Counted from the first letter of the stretch, positions 45,349 through 56,571 are shown. The stretch is DNA of 64,000 nucleotides from Ophiura sarsii (GCA_035610835.1 CM069449.1:14919963-14983962), one strand, 5' to 3'. Made by a program: numbers and translations. Notes: a model not told the origin generated them from the sequence alone.

Positions 45349-46129
45349 GATCATCCAGATCAGGATGCATTAGAAGCTGTAAATGAGGATGACACTGACC
45401 CAGCAGACGACACCGACCCTGCAGTCAGGGGCGGATACAGGATGGTTGCACCCCGGGGTGCTGTGAAAAGACGATCCCAAAAAAATGAAATTGATCAGGT
45501 ACCATCCAAGCGGTGCGCAGCACCGCCCTCCGAGCTATGCTCTCTCATCTTTCCTTTTTTGTCTCCTTTCCTTTCCCCCCTTTCCTTTTTCTTTCTCCCC
45601 CTTTTTTTCTTTTTTTCTTCTTCATACCCCGGGGTGCTGCAGCCACCGCAGCACCCCCCCTGGATCCGCCCCTGCCTGCAGTAGTGAAACTTGATGCTGA
45701 GTTAGATGAAGATGACCTGGATACAGATCCAATTGAGTCGGGAGATAAAAGTGAAGAAGAGGATCATCCGGATGCATTAAAAGTTGCAAATGAGGATGAC
45801 ACTGACAAACCGGACGACACCGACCCTGCAGTTGTGGAACTTGAGGCTGAGTCGGATGAGGATGACCTGGATACAGATCCAATGAGTTGGGAGATGAGAA
45901 TGAAGAAGAGGATCATCAGGATGCATTAGAAGTTGTAAATGAGGATGACACTGACACAGCGGACGACACCGACCCTGCAGTTGTGAAACTTGATGCTGAG
46001 TCAGATGAATATGATCTGGATACAATGGAATCGGGAGATACGAGTGAACAAGAGGATCACCAGCGTGTATTTCAGGGCTTACAGCTGGTCGTCCTATTAA
46101 GAGACGTACTGAAAGAACGTGCCGACTAG
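45349..46129 (+). pseudogene. Acidic-repeat protein segment, unit B, split by a MITE
   Basis: Same segment as 40723-41246, with a hAT MITE inserted after the first DDTDPA block. One substitution changes KLDAESDE to KLDAELDE. The same one-base frameshift is present, so it predates the duplication. Confidence 0.65.
45426..45674. mobile_element. hAT-type MITE in unit B, empty site known
   Basis: A 249-bp element with ends CAGGGGCGGATACAGG and the complement of CAGGGGCGGATCCAGG. It is flanked by a perfect 8-bp duplication CCTGCAGT (45418-45425; 45675-45682). Unit A has the single CCTGCAGT at 40792-40799. The interior includes a long polypyrimidine tract and repeated CCCCGGGGTGCTG motifs. Confidence 0.95.
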
Positions 46130-46935
46130 AACAAATAGTAGTTAAAAGAGAGGAGATTGTAAAATAAAGAGAAAGTAGTTTATGAAGCATTGAATGATGT
46201 GATATCATGATATAAAACAAATATTGAATGCCTTTTGCTTGTGCAATAGTAAAACTATATCACTCGGTCCAAGTCGGATTATTCCATTACACTTCGCCTC
46301 GCGCAATGGAAAAATCCAAATTTGTGTATAGTATATAGAAATAATACACTATATTAATATAGTACTACTGATACTGGGACTAAAGCAAGCGTACATTCAA
46401 AGCTTATTCCATAAATGCAATGATTGACATGTATATAATAAAACCTTTATTTGCCCGACTGGGAAAGGAGGGTGTTGAGGTGACTGGTTGGGCACACGTG
46501 CTGATTGTGCCATAACCAGAGCCCAAATTACATTCCTAATACATGCCAAGTGTGGGAAGTGAGAAGGGCTGCGACCCCTGAACTGACCCAATTGACCCTC
46601 CTCCTCCTTTCCAAAAGACATGGTGGACCTGGGGTGAGATCTGTAGCTGCCGACCTTTTCTTCGGTAGCATTCTGATTGTTTACTAGCTTAAAGCTTTAC
46701 GAAATTAATTACTTGAATCCGTTGACAAAATGGCCGAATAATAGGCCTGGTCATAACGCATCTCGGACACTGACCGGTTGCTAGTGATGGGTGGTATCCA
46801 TGCGCGTTAGCAATTCGACAATAACTCAACTTGTTGTTGTTTACACGGTTGGTCCGTACGGACACACGCTTGGGTCCTGAAGGGACCAGGCTCAAGGAAA
46901 ATGCTAGCCAGGCTTAAAAAGCCTATATAAGCATG

Positions 46936-47089
46936 CTGGCTAAATGAAATGAAAGTAAGAAAAGATGGAAGAAAAGAATGAAGTTAAAAGAGCCACTCCT
47001 AACAAATAAAGTTAACAATTTTGCTGTGAGCCTTCGGACATGAGAAAAGAATAGTCTTGATTCAATCTCATTGCCACAGAGGCTGTACA
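46936..47089. other. Short unannotated stretch
   Basis: Purine-rich sequence between unit B and the next R-family segment; nothing recognised. Confidence 0.4.
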
Positions 47090-48545
47090 TGATTTAATTA
47101 TCTACCGTCGGTATTGAACACATTTATCCTATCGATTCCACCTTTCTCGTCTTCAAGGCGTACGGCGCACAGCGTCTCATTTTAACATTTTCAAACAACG
47201 TTTTAATTCGGCGCAAAACGCATGATCGACACAACACAGCGCAATTTCACACGCAAAGGCTTGCGTTGCATTTTGTATTGTGTAAACTGTCAATTGCAAT
47301 TTGCTTCGGATGACAATTTGCATCGGATTTTGAATTTCGGGGCCCGTGCAAACCTCCAGAGTTTAGTATTCTTTGGTGTATCCCAATCAATTTGTACCGT
47401 TCTTTGTTTTACCTCCTTTGAGAGGTAATGCAACGGAATTAGTAAGTCAGATGTCCCTAATCACCATCAAACTTAATTACATCCTATACAAAATGTTGGC
47501 GGCAGTGTATGGTAATAATTAAATTGAAGGATAGAGGTGATATTGATTACATCATAATCATAATGTAGAATAAATAGCACGGGAATTCTGATCGACATAC
47601 TCACCGAGTGACGCTGAAGATATTATGCATGGTAAAAAAAAGAGAAATATACATACTTGAATTTTGAGTTCGCTAGACCTACAAATATACGTCAGATAAA
47701 AACTGTACACTATAACTACAATGTATAAATCCACTAGGGTTCCTAGCTTAGGGAATAACATAACAAGGACTCCTAAAGGATATCGAATGATAAATTGCTA
47801 TAAATCACACAACATTTCATATTATCTGTTTACTTATGAATATAGAGAATCACGTTAATCTCGTTATAATCATTTGAACTGGCAAAAACAAGCGCTGATG
47901 GCGCGCGCATAGTATCCAACTAACCAGCCCAATCTTTCTCCCGTTTCATCAAAATGCAACAGAGAAAATGATCTATATTATTCGACTGTGCAACGGCATT
48001 TTGAGGTCGGCCATGTTTTATGACGTCATTGTGACGTCATGCATGTGATTGTGCTTTTTTTTGTATTTATGGAAAAAAGGAAACCCGAGCTATACCACGG
48101 TACCATTGTTATTAGCATACTCTACATCTTTAAAATAAAATATCATGTTGTATTTTACTGTTTTGTTTTGTTTATGAGCTAAATGTTTAGCCTGCCAGAT
48201 AGATAAAAACAATACGCTCATCGTGTTAAAGATATCCTAGTCTTCAAGAAAGTGCTAGCAGTGCATTTCGATACTTACGTTCTAGGCCTATATAATTAGT
48301 AATGTTGAAGGTGTTGCATGGTGAGACAAACGAAAATAGAGAGTCAAGTTTAAAATAATCATGTTGTAAACATTTGAATGTTCAGGGTTAATTCAAATAA
48401 ATGGTCAACAATCCAATGGAAATCGGTCAAACAAGTTGTAAATCACCATCAATAATACGGGAGGTATATTGGGTGACAATACTTATTAGCCATGGAAAGT
48501 GTTAACGGAGTTACATGGTATTCTCAAAAGAAAGATCAACGTTAT
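47090..48545 (-). repeat. R-family long copy (R3)
   Basis: Matches about 57240-60530 minus its insertion, and 49895-51000. Shared landmarks: ATCCTATCGATTCCACCTTT, TTTGAGAGGTAATGCAACGG, CATACTCACC, AGTTCGCTAGACCTACAAAT, then the CRE pair and CTCTACATCTT. No ORF is conserved across copies. Confidence 0.75.
48021..48039. promoter_or_regulatory. Paired CRE palindromes in R3
   Basis: TGACGTCATTGTGACGTCA. On the minus strand an ATGGCC start with good context follows within ten bases, opening a 13-codon ORF. Confidence 0.55.
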
Positions 48546-48778
48546 GTTCTGTTTACTTTAGGGGCGATATCCAAACTCTACAGTGATTTTAAAGCATTTT
48601 TCTAGCGATTTTACAACGATATTCCAACGGTATTTCGTTCTATTGTTAAAAGCATCGGAAAAAGATCGGTGATTAACTAGAAACCTCTCTACTTATCTGG
48701 CGTTAACAATATAACTATTGTAGTACTCTCGATGGCTGCATTAGTGAAGCAGACAGATCAAAGGCGCAAGGAAGGTTG

Positions 48779-48831
48779 TGTTATATTCTTTAAGAAATAC
48801 TATATTATAGTATTTCTTAAAGAATATAACA
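48779..48831. repeat. Perfect 53-base palindrome
   Basis: Two 26-base arms (TGTTATATTCTTTAAGAAAT...) around a single central T at 48805. No target duplication was recognised. It could be a solo hairpin element. Confidence 0.85.
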
Positions 48832-48989
48832 TACTACATACTACAGTGTATGTTCTATATTTGTATTGACTATCTGGTTTTGGTTTATGTTAGTATGTAT
48901 ATGGATAATAGTTATATTGATTGTATCTTTTTAGCATAATGTCCTTTTGTAGTTTTAATGATTTTCTGTAGTTTTTAAGATCTTTCTGT

Positions 48990-49071
48990 GCAGCGCCTTG
49001 ATGCTGTTTACATCGTAAGGCGCTTTATAAGTCCCATGTATTATTGTTATTATTATTATAAGAAAAATAAC
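48990..49071 (+). mobile_element. (ATT)n-tailed retroelement 3' end
   Basis: GCGCCTTGATGCTG ... AAGGCGCTTTATAAGTC followed by ATTATTGTTATTATTATTAT. Related in layout to the element at 5178-5570. Confidence 0.5.
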
Positions 49072-49872
49072 CGATCATTTTTTCAAACTATAGGAGATGT
49101 CTAACTTGCTTTCCCATTTTTATATATACCTCTTTAGACGAGATTAGAGAATCATATAACCTTCTTGAACTTATGTCGAGTGTTTAAATTTGAAGTTATA
49201 CGGCTTGTAATGACGTTGAGCCTGTTTGTTATTGTTCTTCAGGCAGTGATTGTACGATTTGTTTAGGGCATTTATAACATCTCCATATTCCATTAAAAAA
49301 ATGTACTAATGTTACATTTCCTTCAGAATTCGTCTAAAGAGAGAAAAGTACCATATTTCTTGATCAGATCATTTTGAAAATGAACCCCATTTTTTACCCA
49401 ATGACTGTAATAATATTTTGCCAACCCGAATATTATCGTTATACCATAAGACACCGTCCATTAGTTCAATTTGTGTGTAGGTAAGCGGCTTTTAACAACC
49501 TTACTCCATGCCATAAAAACGTCTTTCCAAAATAGATTTAAGATTTTTTACTGTTTAAAGAAGTTTAATATATCACAAGAACCCCCTCCAATATCTAGTA
49601 GATGATTAATTGTAGCTAGTTTTTAAAAAAAAGTTAATCCACTCTAATTCCCACGAATTAAAATGTCTTTGAATCCATGTAGCTTTCAGGGCATATATGT
49701 AAGATTGAATGTAACATATTAAGTGAATGTCCGACCACATTGAAAATGTGGGAAAATGTTATAAATTGGATTAAGGAAAAGCATAACCATCATTATGGAT
49801 AGACAGACTCAACTATTTGGGCTAGTCAACCATAACATGAGTGCCTTCAATGTACTTTTTCAACTGTGTCGC
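49072..49872 (-). pseudogene. L1/Tx1-like LINE ORF2 relic, copy a
   Basis: Aligns throughout with 54640-55482 at moderate divergence (roughly 85 percent by eye). The minus strand covers the region after the RT core (WVKHGVNFVNDL-type block), with more stops than copy b. Truncated at both ends. Confidence 0.7.
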
Positions 49873-49894
49873 TTTTATATATCCAAGACTTTCC

Positions 49895-51000
49895 AAGACT
49901 CCTTTGAGAGGTAATGCAACGGAATTAGTAGCCTGCGGTTAGATTTCCCTAGTCATCATCAATCTTACATCATATGCAATATGTTGACGGCATTATATGG
50001 TAAATTAAAAGGGTAGATGTGATTGATTACATCATAATCATAAAATTATAATAAATAGCACAAGAACTCTGATCAACATACTCACCACCACGTGATGCTG
50101 CACATGATATGCATGGTAAAAAAAGGAAATATAATTACTTACATTTTCAGTTCGCTAGACCTACAAATATCGCCAGATGTAAAACTGTATAATGTATAAC
50201 TACAATGTATAACTCAACTAGGGGTCATAGCTTAGGTAACATAACATGGACTCCTAAAGGATATCGAATGATAAATTGCTATAAATCACACAACATTTAC
50301 CTGTTTACTTATGAATATAGAGAGTCACGTTAATTACGTTATAATCATTTGAACTGGCAAAAACAACTGCTGATGACGCGCGCATAGTATTACGAAACGC
50401 AAGAATTACCCCTCGTCCAACTAACCACCCCAATCTTTCTCCGGTTTCACCCAAATGCAACAGAAAGTGAACTGTATTCCACTGTGCAACGGCATTTTGA
50501 GGTAGGCCATGTTTTATGACGTCATTGTGACGTCATGCATATGTATAATGCTTGTGCTTTTTTGTATTTATGGAAAAAAGGGAACCCAAGCTATACCACG
50601 GTACCATATATTAGTAGCATACTCTACATCTTAAAATGAAATATCATGTTGTATTTCATTGTTTTGTTTTGGTTATGAGCTATTTGTTTAGCCTGCCCGA
50701 TAGATAAACACAATACGCTCATCGGGTTAAAGATGTTCCTAGTCTTCAAGAAAGTGGTAGCAGTGTATTTCGATACTTACGTTCTATATATTAATGTTGA
50801 AGGTGTTGCATGATGAGACAAATGAAAATAGAGAGTCACGTTTAAAATGATCATGTTGCATGTTTAAGGATAATTCAAATAAATTGTCAACAATCCAATG
50901 GAAATCGGTCAATTCTACTTATCAGCTATGGAAAGTGTTAACGGAGTTGCATGGTAATCTCAAAAGAAACATCAACGTTGTTTTCTGTTCACTTTAGGTT
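49895..51000 (-). repeat. R-family long copy (R4)
   Basis: Begins TTTGAGAGGTAATGCAACGG and includes CATACTCACCACCACG, ATTACTTACATTTTCAGTTCGC, AACTCAACTAGGGGT, the CRE pair and the ATACTTACGTTC motif. Same orientation as all other copies. Confidence 0.75.
50517..50535. promoter_or_regulatory. Paired CRE palindromes in R4
   Basis: TGACGTCATTGTGACGTCA. The minus-strand ORF that follows starts ATGGCC and runs about 27 codons here, longer than in other copies. Confidence 0.55.
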
Positions 51001-51119
51001 CTTTGGTGGCTCTAAACACTTTTATATCTTGAAATTACCTTTATTTATTTAAAAAAATGAAGGGTAAGATGATCAAGAGATTATCGGCCGAGTGCACCAA
51101 TGGCAGGTATCTGAAGAAT

Positions 51120-51265
51120 TATAGCGCTACCTCGCTAGTACCTGAGGCGTAACCCAAATGTTGAGAGCACCAAACCGGGGTAAGCTACTAGGCTTGAAAC
51201 TTGCGAGTAATTTACGCTAAATCTTATACCTGACGGGACACAAGAGAAGTTGAAGCATAACAGCT
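51120..51265. repeat. Dispersed repeat (family Q), copy 2
   Basis: Matches 9504-9660 with about 15-20 percent differences by eye. Confidence 0.6.
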
Positions 51266-51422
51266 AAATTTATGCTGAAACTAAATGATAATTTCTGATT
51301 TGCCTGATGGACGATTACATAGATATGATCGGCAGCTGTAAAAGACAGATAAGTGTGAAAGACAGAAAGAGCAGAAAAGACTGAAAATTTTAGAGTTACC
51401 CGAGTTGAGTTTTGTAGGGTTG

Positions 51423-51659
51423 ATGGTAATAACTTCTGTATTGTCATGTTGTACAAGTCTAAACCAAGGATCTGTGTCTACACACTGTCACGGTAAAATG
51501 GTAATTGACTCTGTTATACAAAACCCCAACACAGATTTATTGTTCCCTTGGGAAACTTTGACATTGCAGGAAGCTAAATTACGAGATTTGAGCTGCATTC
51601 ACTGTGAACAAGGCCTACAAAAAGTTATGTTTCCTGTCACTGCATATCATAGAGTATAG
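51423..51659 (+). CDS. Unrecognised ORF, 78 codons, Cys-containing
   Basis: Open from the first ATG at 51423 to TAG, and further upstream to a TTTTAG that could be an acceptor at 51393. The product contains TSVLSCCTSLNQGSVSTHCH and RDLSCIHCEQGLQKVMF, including one CxxC pair, but matches no family I recognise. Composition looks less biased than the surrounding ORFs. It could be an exon of a host gene, a piece of the inverted-repeat element, or chance. Confidence 0.25.
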   Translation: MVITSVLSCCTSLNQGSVSTHCHGKMVIDSVIQNPNTDLLFPWETLTLQEAKLRDLSCIHCEQGLQKVMFPVTAYHRV

Positions 51660-51813
51660 TATTTCTGTTGTTGTTATTTTCATAATATTAAAGGTTAAAA
51701 ACGATTACAGATATCTTGTTGAAAAGTATCATCAATACAAAACAAATAAATATATAAGTTTTTTAAAAATATAAAATAAAGTAATTATAATTGTAAACAT
51801 GCATTTAAAGACG

Positions 51814-51960
51814 TAGGGGTACACCATTTGATTTTTAGGGGGAAATAAAAGTTTGGGTACGCCATTTTTTCCCCACCGTAACTTTAAAAAGAGAGTAATT
51901 TGACAGATTAACTGGTACACCCTCTGTTGGGGTCCATATTACCCCCCCCCCCCCCCGTTC
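51814..51960. repeat. Partial repeat similar to the 29868 element
   Basis: GGGGTACACCATTTGATTTT followed by G-rich sequence resembles the left end of 29868-30176. It ends near a C run (51941-51957). Confidence 0.4.
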
Positions 51961-52799
51961 TGTTACAAATCACACCCTCTAACCCCTCCACCACTAACAC
52001 CACCAGTCATTAGGCTTACCTACCTAAAAAATTGTGCATGTTTTACGATTTTGTTTTGGAATCTGTATCTCTCCCTCCCAGCAAATCCCAAAAGTTGACA
52101 GCCCTGCTATACATACAGGCAACAACAAAATGGCTGTGTTGCCCTCAAGTGCTAAAAATCTTGAGGTCGGGTCGGTCGGTCGATTTTCCTTTTTTTTTCT
52201 TTTTTCTTTTGCTAACAAATGTTACTGACTGCCCTGCCCCTGTCGTGGTTCATGTCGAAGACATAATTAGTAAATGTAAATGGTACTAATGTTAATAGTG
52301 TGATAATAGTTTGAGGGTAACACAACAAATATTGTTTCGGCCTAATAGTGTTATAAGTACATGTACGTCAAATTCATGTTGAAATACAGCACTAGCCCAG
52401 CTGGACATGTAGTAAAATGTTAAGGATCTATATGATGACCAGCATGAAATGTTTACATAAAGTCTTAACATGTACATTTCATGTATGGTGATAACATAAC
52501 TTACTATAGTCTGTAAACATAAAGTTCAACTCATGTTTCATGTGATCATTAGTAAAACAATACTTACTTGTCTGAAAACATGCAAACTCATGCACCTTCA
52601 GAAGGCTACTCACGAAATCATAACTCTAAATTTTTCAGTATTTTCAGCTTTGTCTGCCTTTTCAGTTTTCTGTCCTTTACAGCTGATACATGGGAGATTG
52701 CTATCATACATTTCATGCATTATTTACTCATGATACATTTATGACCAGTGTATTATAAAAAAATCTATACACAATGATGCATACACAATTGTAAAAATA

Positions 52800-53360
52800 A
52801 TTTCAAACAATCAGTCAACCAACCAATCAATCAAATTAATTAATTAATTAATATATTGACGTGAAATCAAATACTATTGAAATAAACGAATACATAAATA
52901 AACACATTTGCCTAGTTATATAAATGAAAGAATGAGTAATTAAACATTTTAAATAAATTAATAAGTACATTAAAAGAAAAGATGAATACAAATTAATAAT
53001 AAATACATATTTAATAAATCAATTGATTAATAATAAATAAATACTAAAAGTATGTCAATACCTGGGCCATTATATCGAAAGTCACCATCATGTTTCAAAA
53101 AACCACATGAGGGAATCGAACCGGTCTTTCCGTTTATAAAAGACAGGATCACAGTAGCACGCCACAGAGATTGGACGACAAAAGTGGCATCATGTTATTA
53201 ATAAACCATTGAACAATTCAATAACACAAAACAGATTTTATCATGAAAATTGTACCTCTTAGTGCAACATTTGTTTGTGACCCTCGCCCAAAATATGTTT
53301 GTAATGTCATGACAGTCCTTATTTTAGAAAAAGCGGTAAACAACTTCGACATTTTTGGCT
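52800..53360 (-). mobile_element. tRNA-derived SINE (family T) with long AT tail
   Basis: Minus strand: GTGGCGTGCTACTGTGATCC (A-box region) and GGTTCGATTCC (B box) at about 53175-53110, then an AT-rich tail of AATAAAT and AATT repeats to about 52800. The 53235-53360 flank with CCTCGCCCAAAATATGTTTG is shared with 10185-10305. The cloverleaf is not preserved. Confidence 0.65.
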
Positions 53361-53716
53361 ACCTTACCGGTTTATCCTTGGTGTAAGACAGTACGAAACT
53401 AACCTAGCACCAAATCCTCTATTGAGGGATTAAAGGATTATACAGCTTTAATCCGTAATAGGTCTGGTCACTAGTCTAACTTATAAATACATGAAATATC
53501 TTACACCAAGGACACACCAGCTTACCTCTCTAGAAGTTATGTATTAAGTGTGTTATCAAGTCTCCAAACCAATATATGTTAAGCGACAAATGTTTTCTTA
53601 ATAAATGAGAACTTGAAACTAAAGGGCGGCAAACCGAAGTATTTTCATCGTCTTCCGTAATGCTCTAATTACGTACGTGGCTCGAAAACAAAACGGGTTC
53701 GTCGTACGATCTTTAA

Positions 53717-53984
53717 CCCTAACCCACCCGGTGGATTTTCCAACGAAATTTTTTCCAAGCGAAAAAAGCACACACAAAGAGGTGCCACGCCCCGGGGTTT
53801 GAACCCACGACCTCTCGGTTGGCGGGCGGACACTCTACCAACTGCGCCACGGGGGAAGCTGTGCTGGGCGAGTGTATTCGCCCAGCTATATAGCCCGGGG
53901 CCATTATTTCAGACAAAAAACTCAGCGCCAGGTGGAACCAGGATGCTGGGAAATGGGATTTCATGGGATCTGGGGCTGTAAGGG
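53717..53984 (-). mobile_element. tRNA-bearing element between TTAA sites, copy 1
   Basis: A 268-bp element: CCCTAACCCACCCGG at the left, GGGGCTGTAAGGG at the right, with TTAA at 53713-53716 and 53985-53988. The minus strand holds a tRNA-like core: A box TGGCGCAGTTGGTAGAGTG, CCGCCAA loop, B-box-like GGGTTCAAACCCC. The acceptor stem does not pair, so it is not an active tRNA. The translation VAQLVECPPANREVVGSNPG is an artefact of such cores. Confidence 0.8.
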
Positions 53985-54049
53985 TTAATCAGGGTAAAAT
54001 TAGAGAAAAAAAGTGAAAATAAAAAAGAAGAAACAAAATCGTTCAATAA

Positions 54050-54319
54050 CCCTAACCCACCCGGTGGATTTTCCAACGAAATTTTTTTCAAGCGAAAAAA
54101 GCACACACAACAAGAGGTGCCACGCCCCGGGGTTTGAACCCACGACCTCTCGGTTGGCGGGCGGACACTCTACCAACTGCGCCACGGGGGAAGCTGTGCT
54201 GGGCGAGTGTATTCGCCCAGCTATATAGCCCGGGGCCATTATTTCAGACAAAAACCTCAGCGCCAGGTGGAACCAGGATGCTGGGAAATGGGATTTCATG
54301 GGATCTGGGGCTGTAAGGG
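54050..54319 (-). mobile_element. tRNA-bearing element between TTAA sites, copy 2
   Basis: Same orientation and nearly identical to copy 1. The left flank is ATAA and the right flank TTAA (54320-54323). It is separated from copy 1 by 65 bp of A-rich sequence. A tandem arrangement could reflect insertion side by side or duplication. Confidence 0.8.
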
Positions 54320-55793
54320 TTAAAGGAAAAATCCGACGATAAGTTAGTTTGGAGATCCTCTCTAGGATCTGTGCGATCAAAATCATCATGAAAATAATTA
54401 AAATAGTAATGCAAATCAAAAACGTCATTTATTTCGTAAAAAAATGGGTGTTTTAAATTATTGTAAGTACATTCACAAACTATGTGTAGTATGGTTTCTT
54501 CTGGTCCTTTACAAAATGTGCATACATTAGAGTATTTCCGCCCTATTTTTTCAAAAAATAGTTAACTCCTAAAATTGTATGAGTCAGGCGAAATTGGAAC
54601 CATCTACATTTTGTATTAACGGTACATTTGAATGGTATAAGAAAAATAACCGACCATTTTTTTTCAAAATAAAGGAGATGTCTAACTTGCCTTCCCATTT
54701 ATCAATACATTTTCATTTGACCTAGACGAGATTGGAGAATCATATAACCTTCTGTAACTGTTGATGTCGAGCGTTATAAATTTGAAGTTATATGGCTTGA
54801 AAGGACGTTGAGCCTGTTTGTTATTGTTCTTTAAGCAGTGACTGCACGATTTGTTTAGGGCATTTATAAGTTCCCCATATTCCAAACAAAATGTTCTAAT
54901 GGTATATTTACTTAATAATTCGTCTAAAGAGAGAAAAGTTCCCTTTTCCTTGATCAGATCATTTACAAAATTAACCCCATGTTTTACCCAATGACGGTAA
55001 TATATCGATTTTTTGCCAACCCGAATATAATCTTTATATCATAAGACACTTTCCATGAGAAAAATGTTGTTTGTAGGTTGGCGGCTTTTAACAACCTTAC
55101 TCTATGCCATCAAAACGTCTTTACAAAATAGATTTGGGATTTTCGAATGTTTAAAGAAGTTTAATATATCAAAAGAACCCCTCCAATATCTAGTAGATAA
55201 TTAACTTTTGCCAGTTTGTAGAAAAGATTAATCCACTATAATTCCCACGAATTAAAAAGTCTTCGGATCAAGGTAGCTTTCAGGGCATAGATGGAAGATT
55301 GAATGTCACATATTTTGTGAATGCCCGACCATATTGAAACTGTGGAAAATGTTATAAAATGGATTAAGGAAAAGACAAACATAACCATCATTATTGATAG
55401 ACAGATTTAACTATTTGGGCTAGCCAACCATAACATGAGTGCCTTCAATGTAATTTTTCTACTGTGTCGCTTTTATATTATAAACAAGATCAAAATGAAA
55501 GAGGGGCTACCTTTTTTTTGCTTTGTTCCGGAAGGAAGCAGATCTGTTCTTTCCCTTGATTAGTATAACGCCGTAATAAACGAGAACATTGCGAGTTTTA
55601 GCAAACAATGGAATTCCCTCTTACCATTATAGGATGTGTAGTTTATATTAGCAAAGGACCCTGTAATAACATTTATTTAATGCTCATTATCGTCTGTATT
55701 GTACTAGTAATTATGAAGAAATGTGATCTATATCATACTTTGTATCAACAATAATATGATGATACTACTGTGAATAATTCAAAAGAAATCAAA

Positions 55794-55827
<34 letters not shown>

Positions 55828-56183
55828 TGAAGTTAAACTTTCGATCTCAACACAAGAAATAATTACCTGGAATTTTCAGGTGTTGCTACACCTTTCATCA
55901 GCAGACGAATGACTCGACTTGACCTTTTGGAGGTGTGACGTCAGAATCAGGTCATAGACTCTTGGTAATTTGTACCTGCCCCCGTCTTTGTTGAGTGATG
56001 GTTGGTTGGCTCTGATTGGTTGGCTCTGATTGGTTGGCTCTTTAGTTTGGAGTCTATGACCCGATTCTGACGTCACACCTCCAAAAGGTCAAGTCGAGTC
56101 ATTATTCTGCTGATGAAAGGTGTAGCAACACCTGAACATTCCAGGTAATTATTTCTTGTGTTGAGATCGAAAGTTTAACTTCA
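55828..56183. mobile_element. Large palindromic MITE with TA duplication
   Basis: A 356-bp element with ends TGAAGTTAAACTTTCGATCT and its complement, flanked by TA (55826-55827; 56184-56185). Arms of about 135 bp pair almost perfectly, including GGTGTGACGTCAGAATC and a GGTGTAGCAACACC hairpin in each arm. The loop (about 55965-56045) has three TTGGTTGGCTCTGA units. A 17-bp AT microsatellite abuts the left end. Confidence 0.9.
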
Positions 56184-56571
56184 TACTATTTATCACCAAC
56201 ACAGATGAACTTTCATTCTAAAATAATATATATATTGTAATGATAGAACCATCTTATTATGGTTTTGGAACAATATTTTGTGTGTACTGTACACTGAGTG
56301 GTTTCGTTTATTAACTCTTTTAATAAGTTGTGGTGGTTCTGATTCTCTAGAAAAAAACCCGTTTTGTGGTAGTTAAAAACTACCGGTGATGTTTTTCACG
56401 ACGACCTTTGCGAGGTCCGTCTCTTCTCTCGTATGGTTTTCTAGACTTTAATGTGTGTCTAGCAGTGGAAGTGTGCCGGTGTTTCCCGTCGTTTGTTGCC
56501 TGCATGTTGCTGGGTGTTTTCCTCTAGACCCTTCGGCGCTAATGCAGGCTAAGGTACATTAAGAAACTTCA
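56184..56571. other. No recognised feature
   Basis: Mixed sequence without gene or repeat structure that could be assigned. Confidence 0.4.

Larger units (their letters stand above)
42214..46935 (+). repeat. Tandem duplication, unit B (4.72 kb)
   Basis: Same order as unit A. It is about 270 bp longer, almost entirely because of the hAT MITE (249 bp plus 8-bp target duplication) and 15 bases lost from A. Beyond 46935 it diverges into unrelated sequence. Confidence 0.9.
51330..52690. mobile_element. Possible inverted-repeat element, 1.36 kb
   Basis: The left block CAGCTGTAAAAGACAG ... TTTTAGAGTTAC (51330-51398) is mirrored by the complement of 52625-52690 (CAGCTGTAAAGGACAG ... TTTAGAGTTA). 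Target duplication not seen. The 51423-51659 ORF lies just inside the left arm. Confidence 0.45.
53530..55482 (-). pseudogene. L1/Tx1-like LINE ORF2 relic, copy b
   Basis: Minus-strand blocks in order: ILFKDVLMAYSKVVKSRQ, VGKKSIYYRHWVKHGVNFVN, LIKEKGTFLSLDELLSKYTI, INALNKSCSHCLK, then WFQFRLTHTILGVNYFLKKI. The C-terminal Cys-rich block is CTFCKGPEETILHIVCECTY. This is the post-RT part of ORF2 in L1/Tx1-like elements. Several stops and frameshifts. The 3' part contains two tRNA-bearing TTAA elements (53717-54319). Copy c at 56572 shows that segment without them. Confidence 0.85.

Noticed and set aside
39331..50560. Short ATGGCC ORF after the CRE pair as a conserved peptide gene
   Set aside because: Only about nine codons are conserved among copies; lengths then differ and stops appear at different places.
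53717..53731. Telomere-like CCCTAACCC
   Set aside because: Only one and a half units, at the end of a mobile element present twice; not an interstitial telomere array.
53719..54428. Open frames translating to VAQLVECPPANREVVGSNPG-like protein
   Set aside because: This peptide is the well-known artefact of translating tRNA-derived cores; the frames lie within the two TTAA elements.
55860..56160. CTGATGA ... GAAA arrangement resembling a hammerhead ribozyme in the arms of the 55828 MITE
   Set aside because: A six-pair stem sits between the core halves, but there is an extra base at the stem II junction, one arm has GAAC, and no pairing partner for stem III was found.
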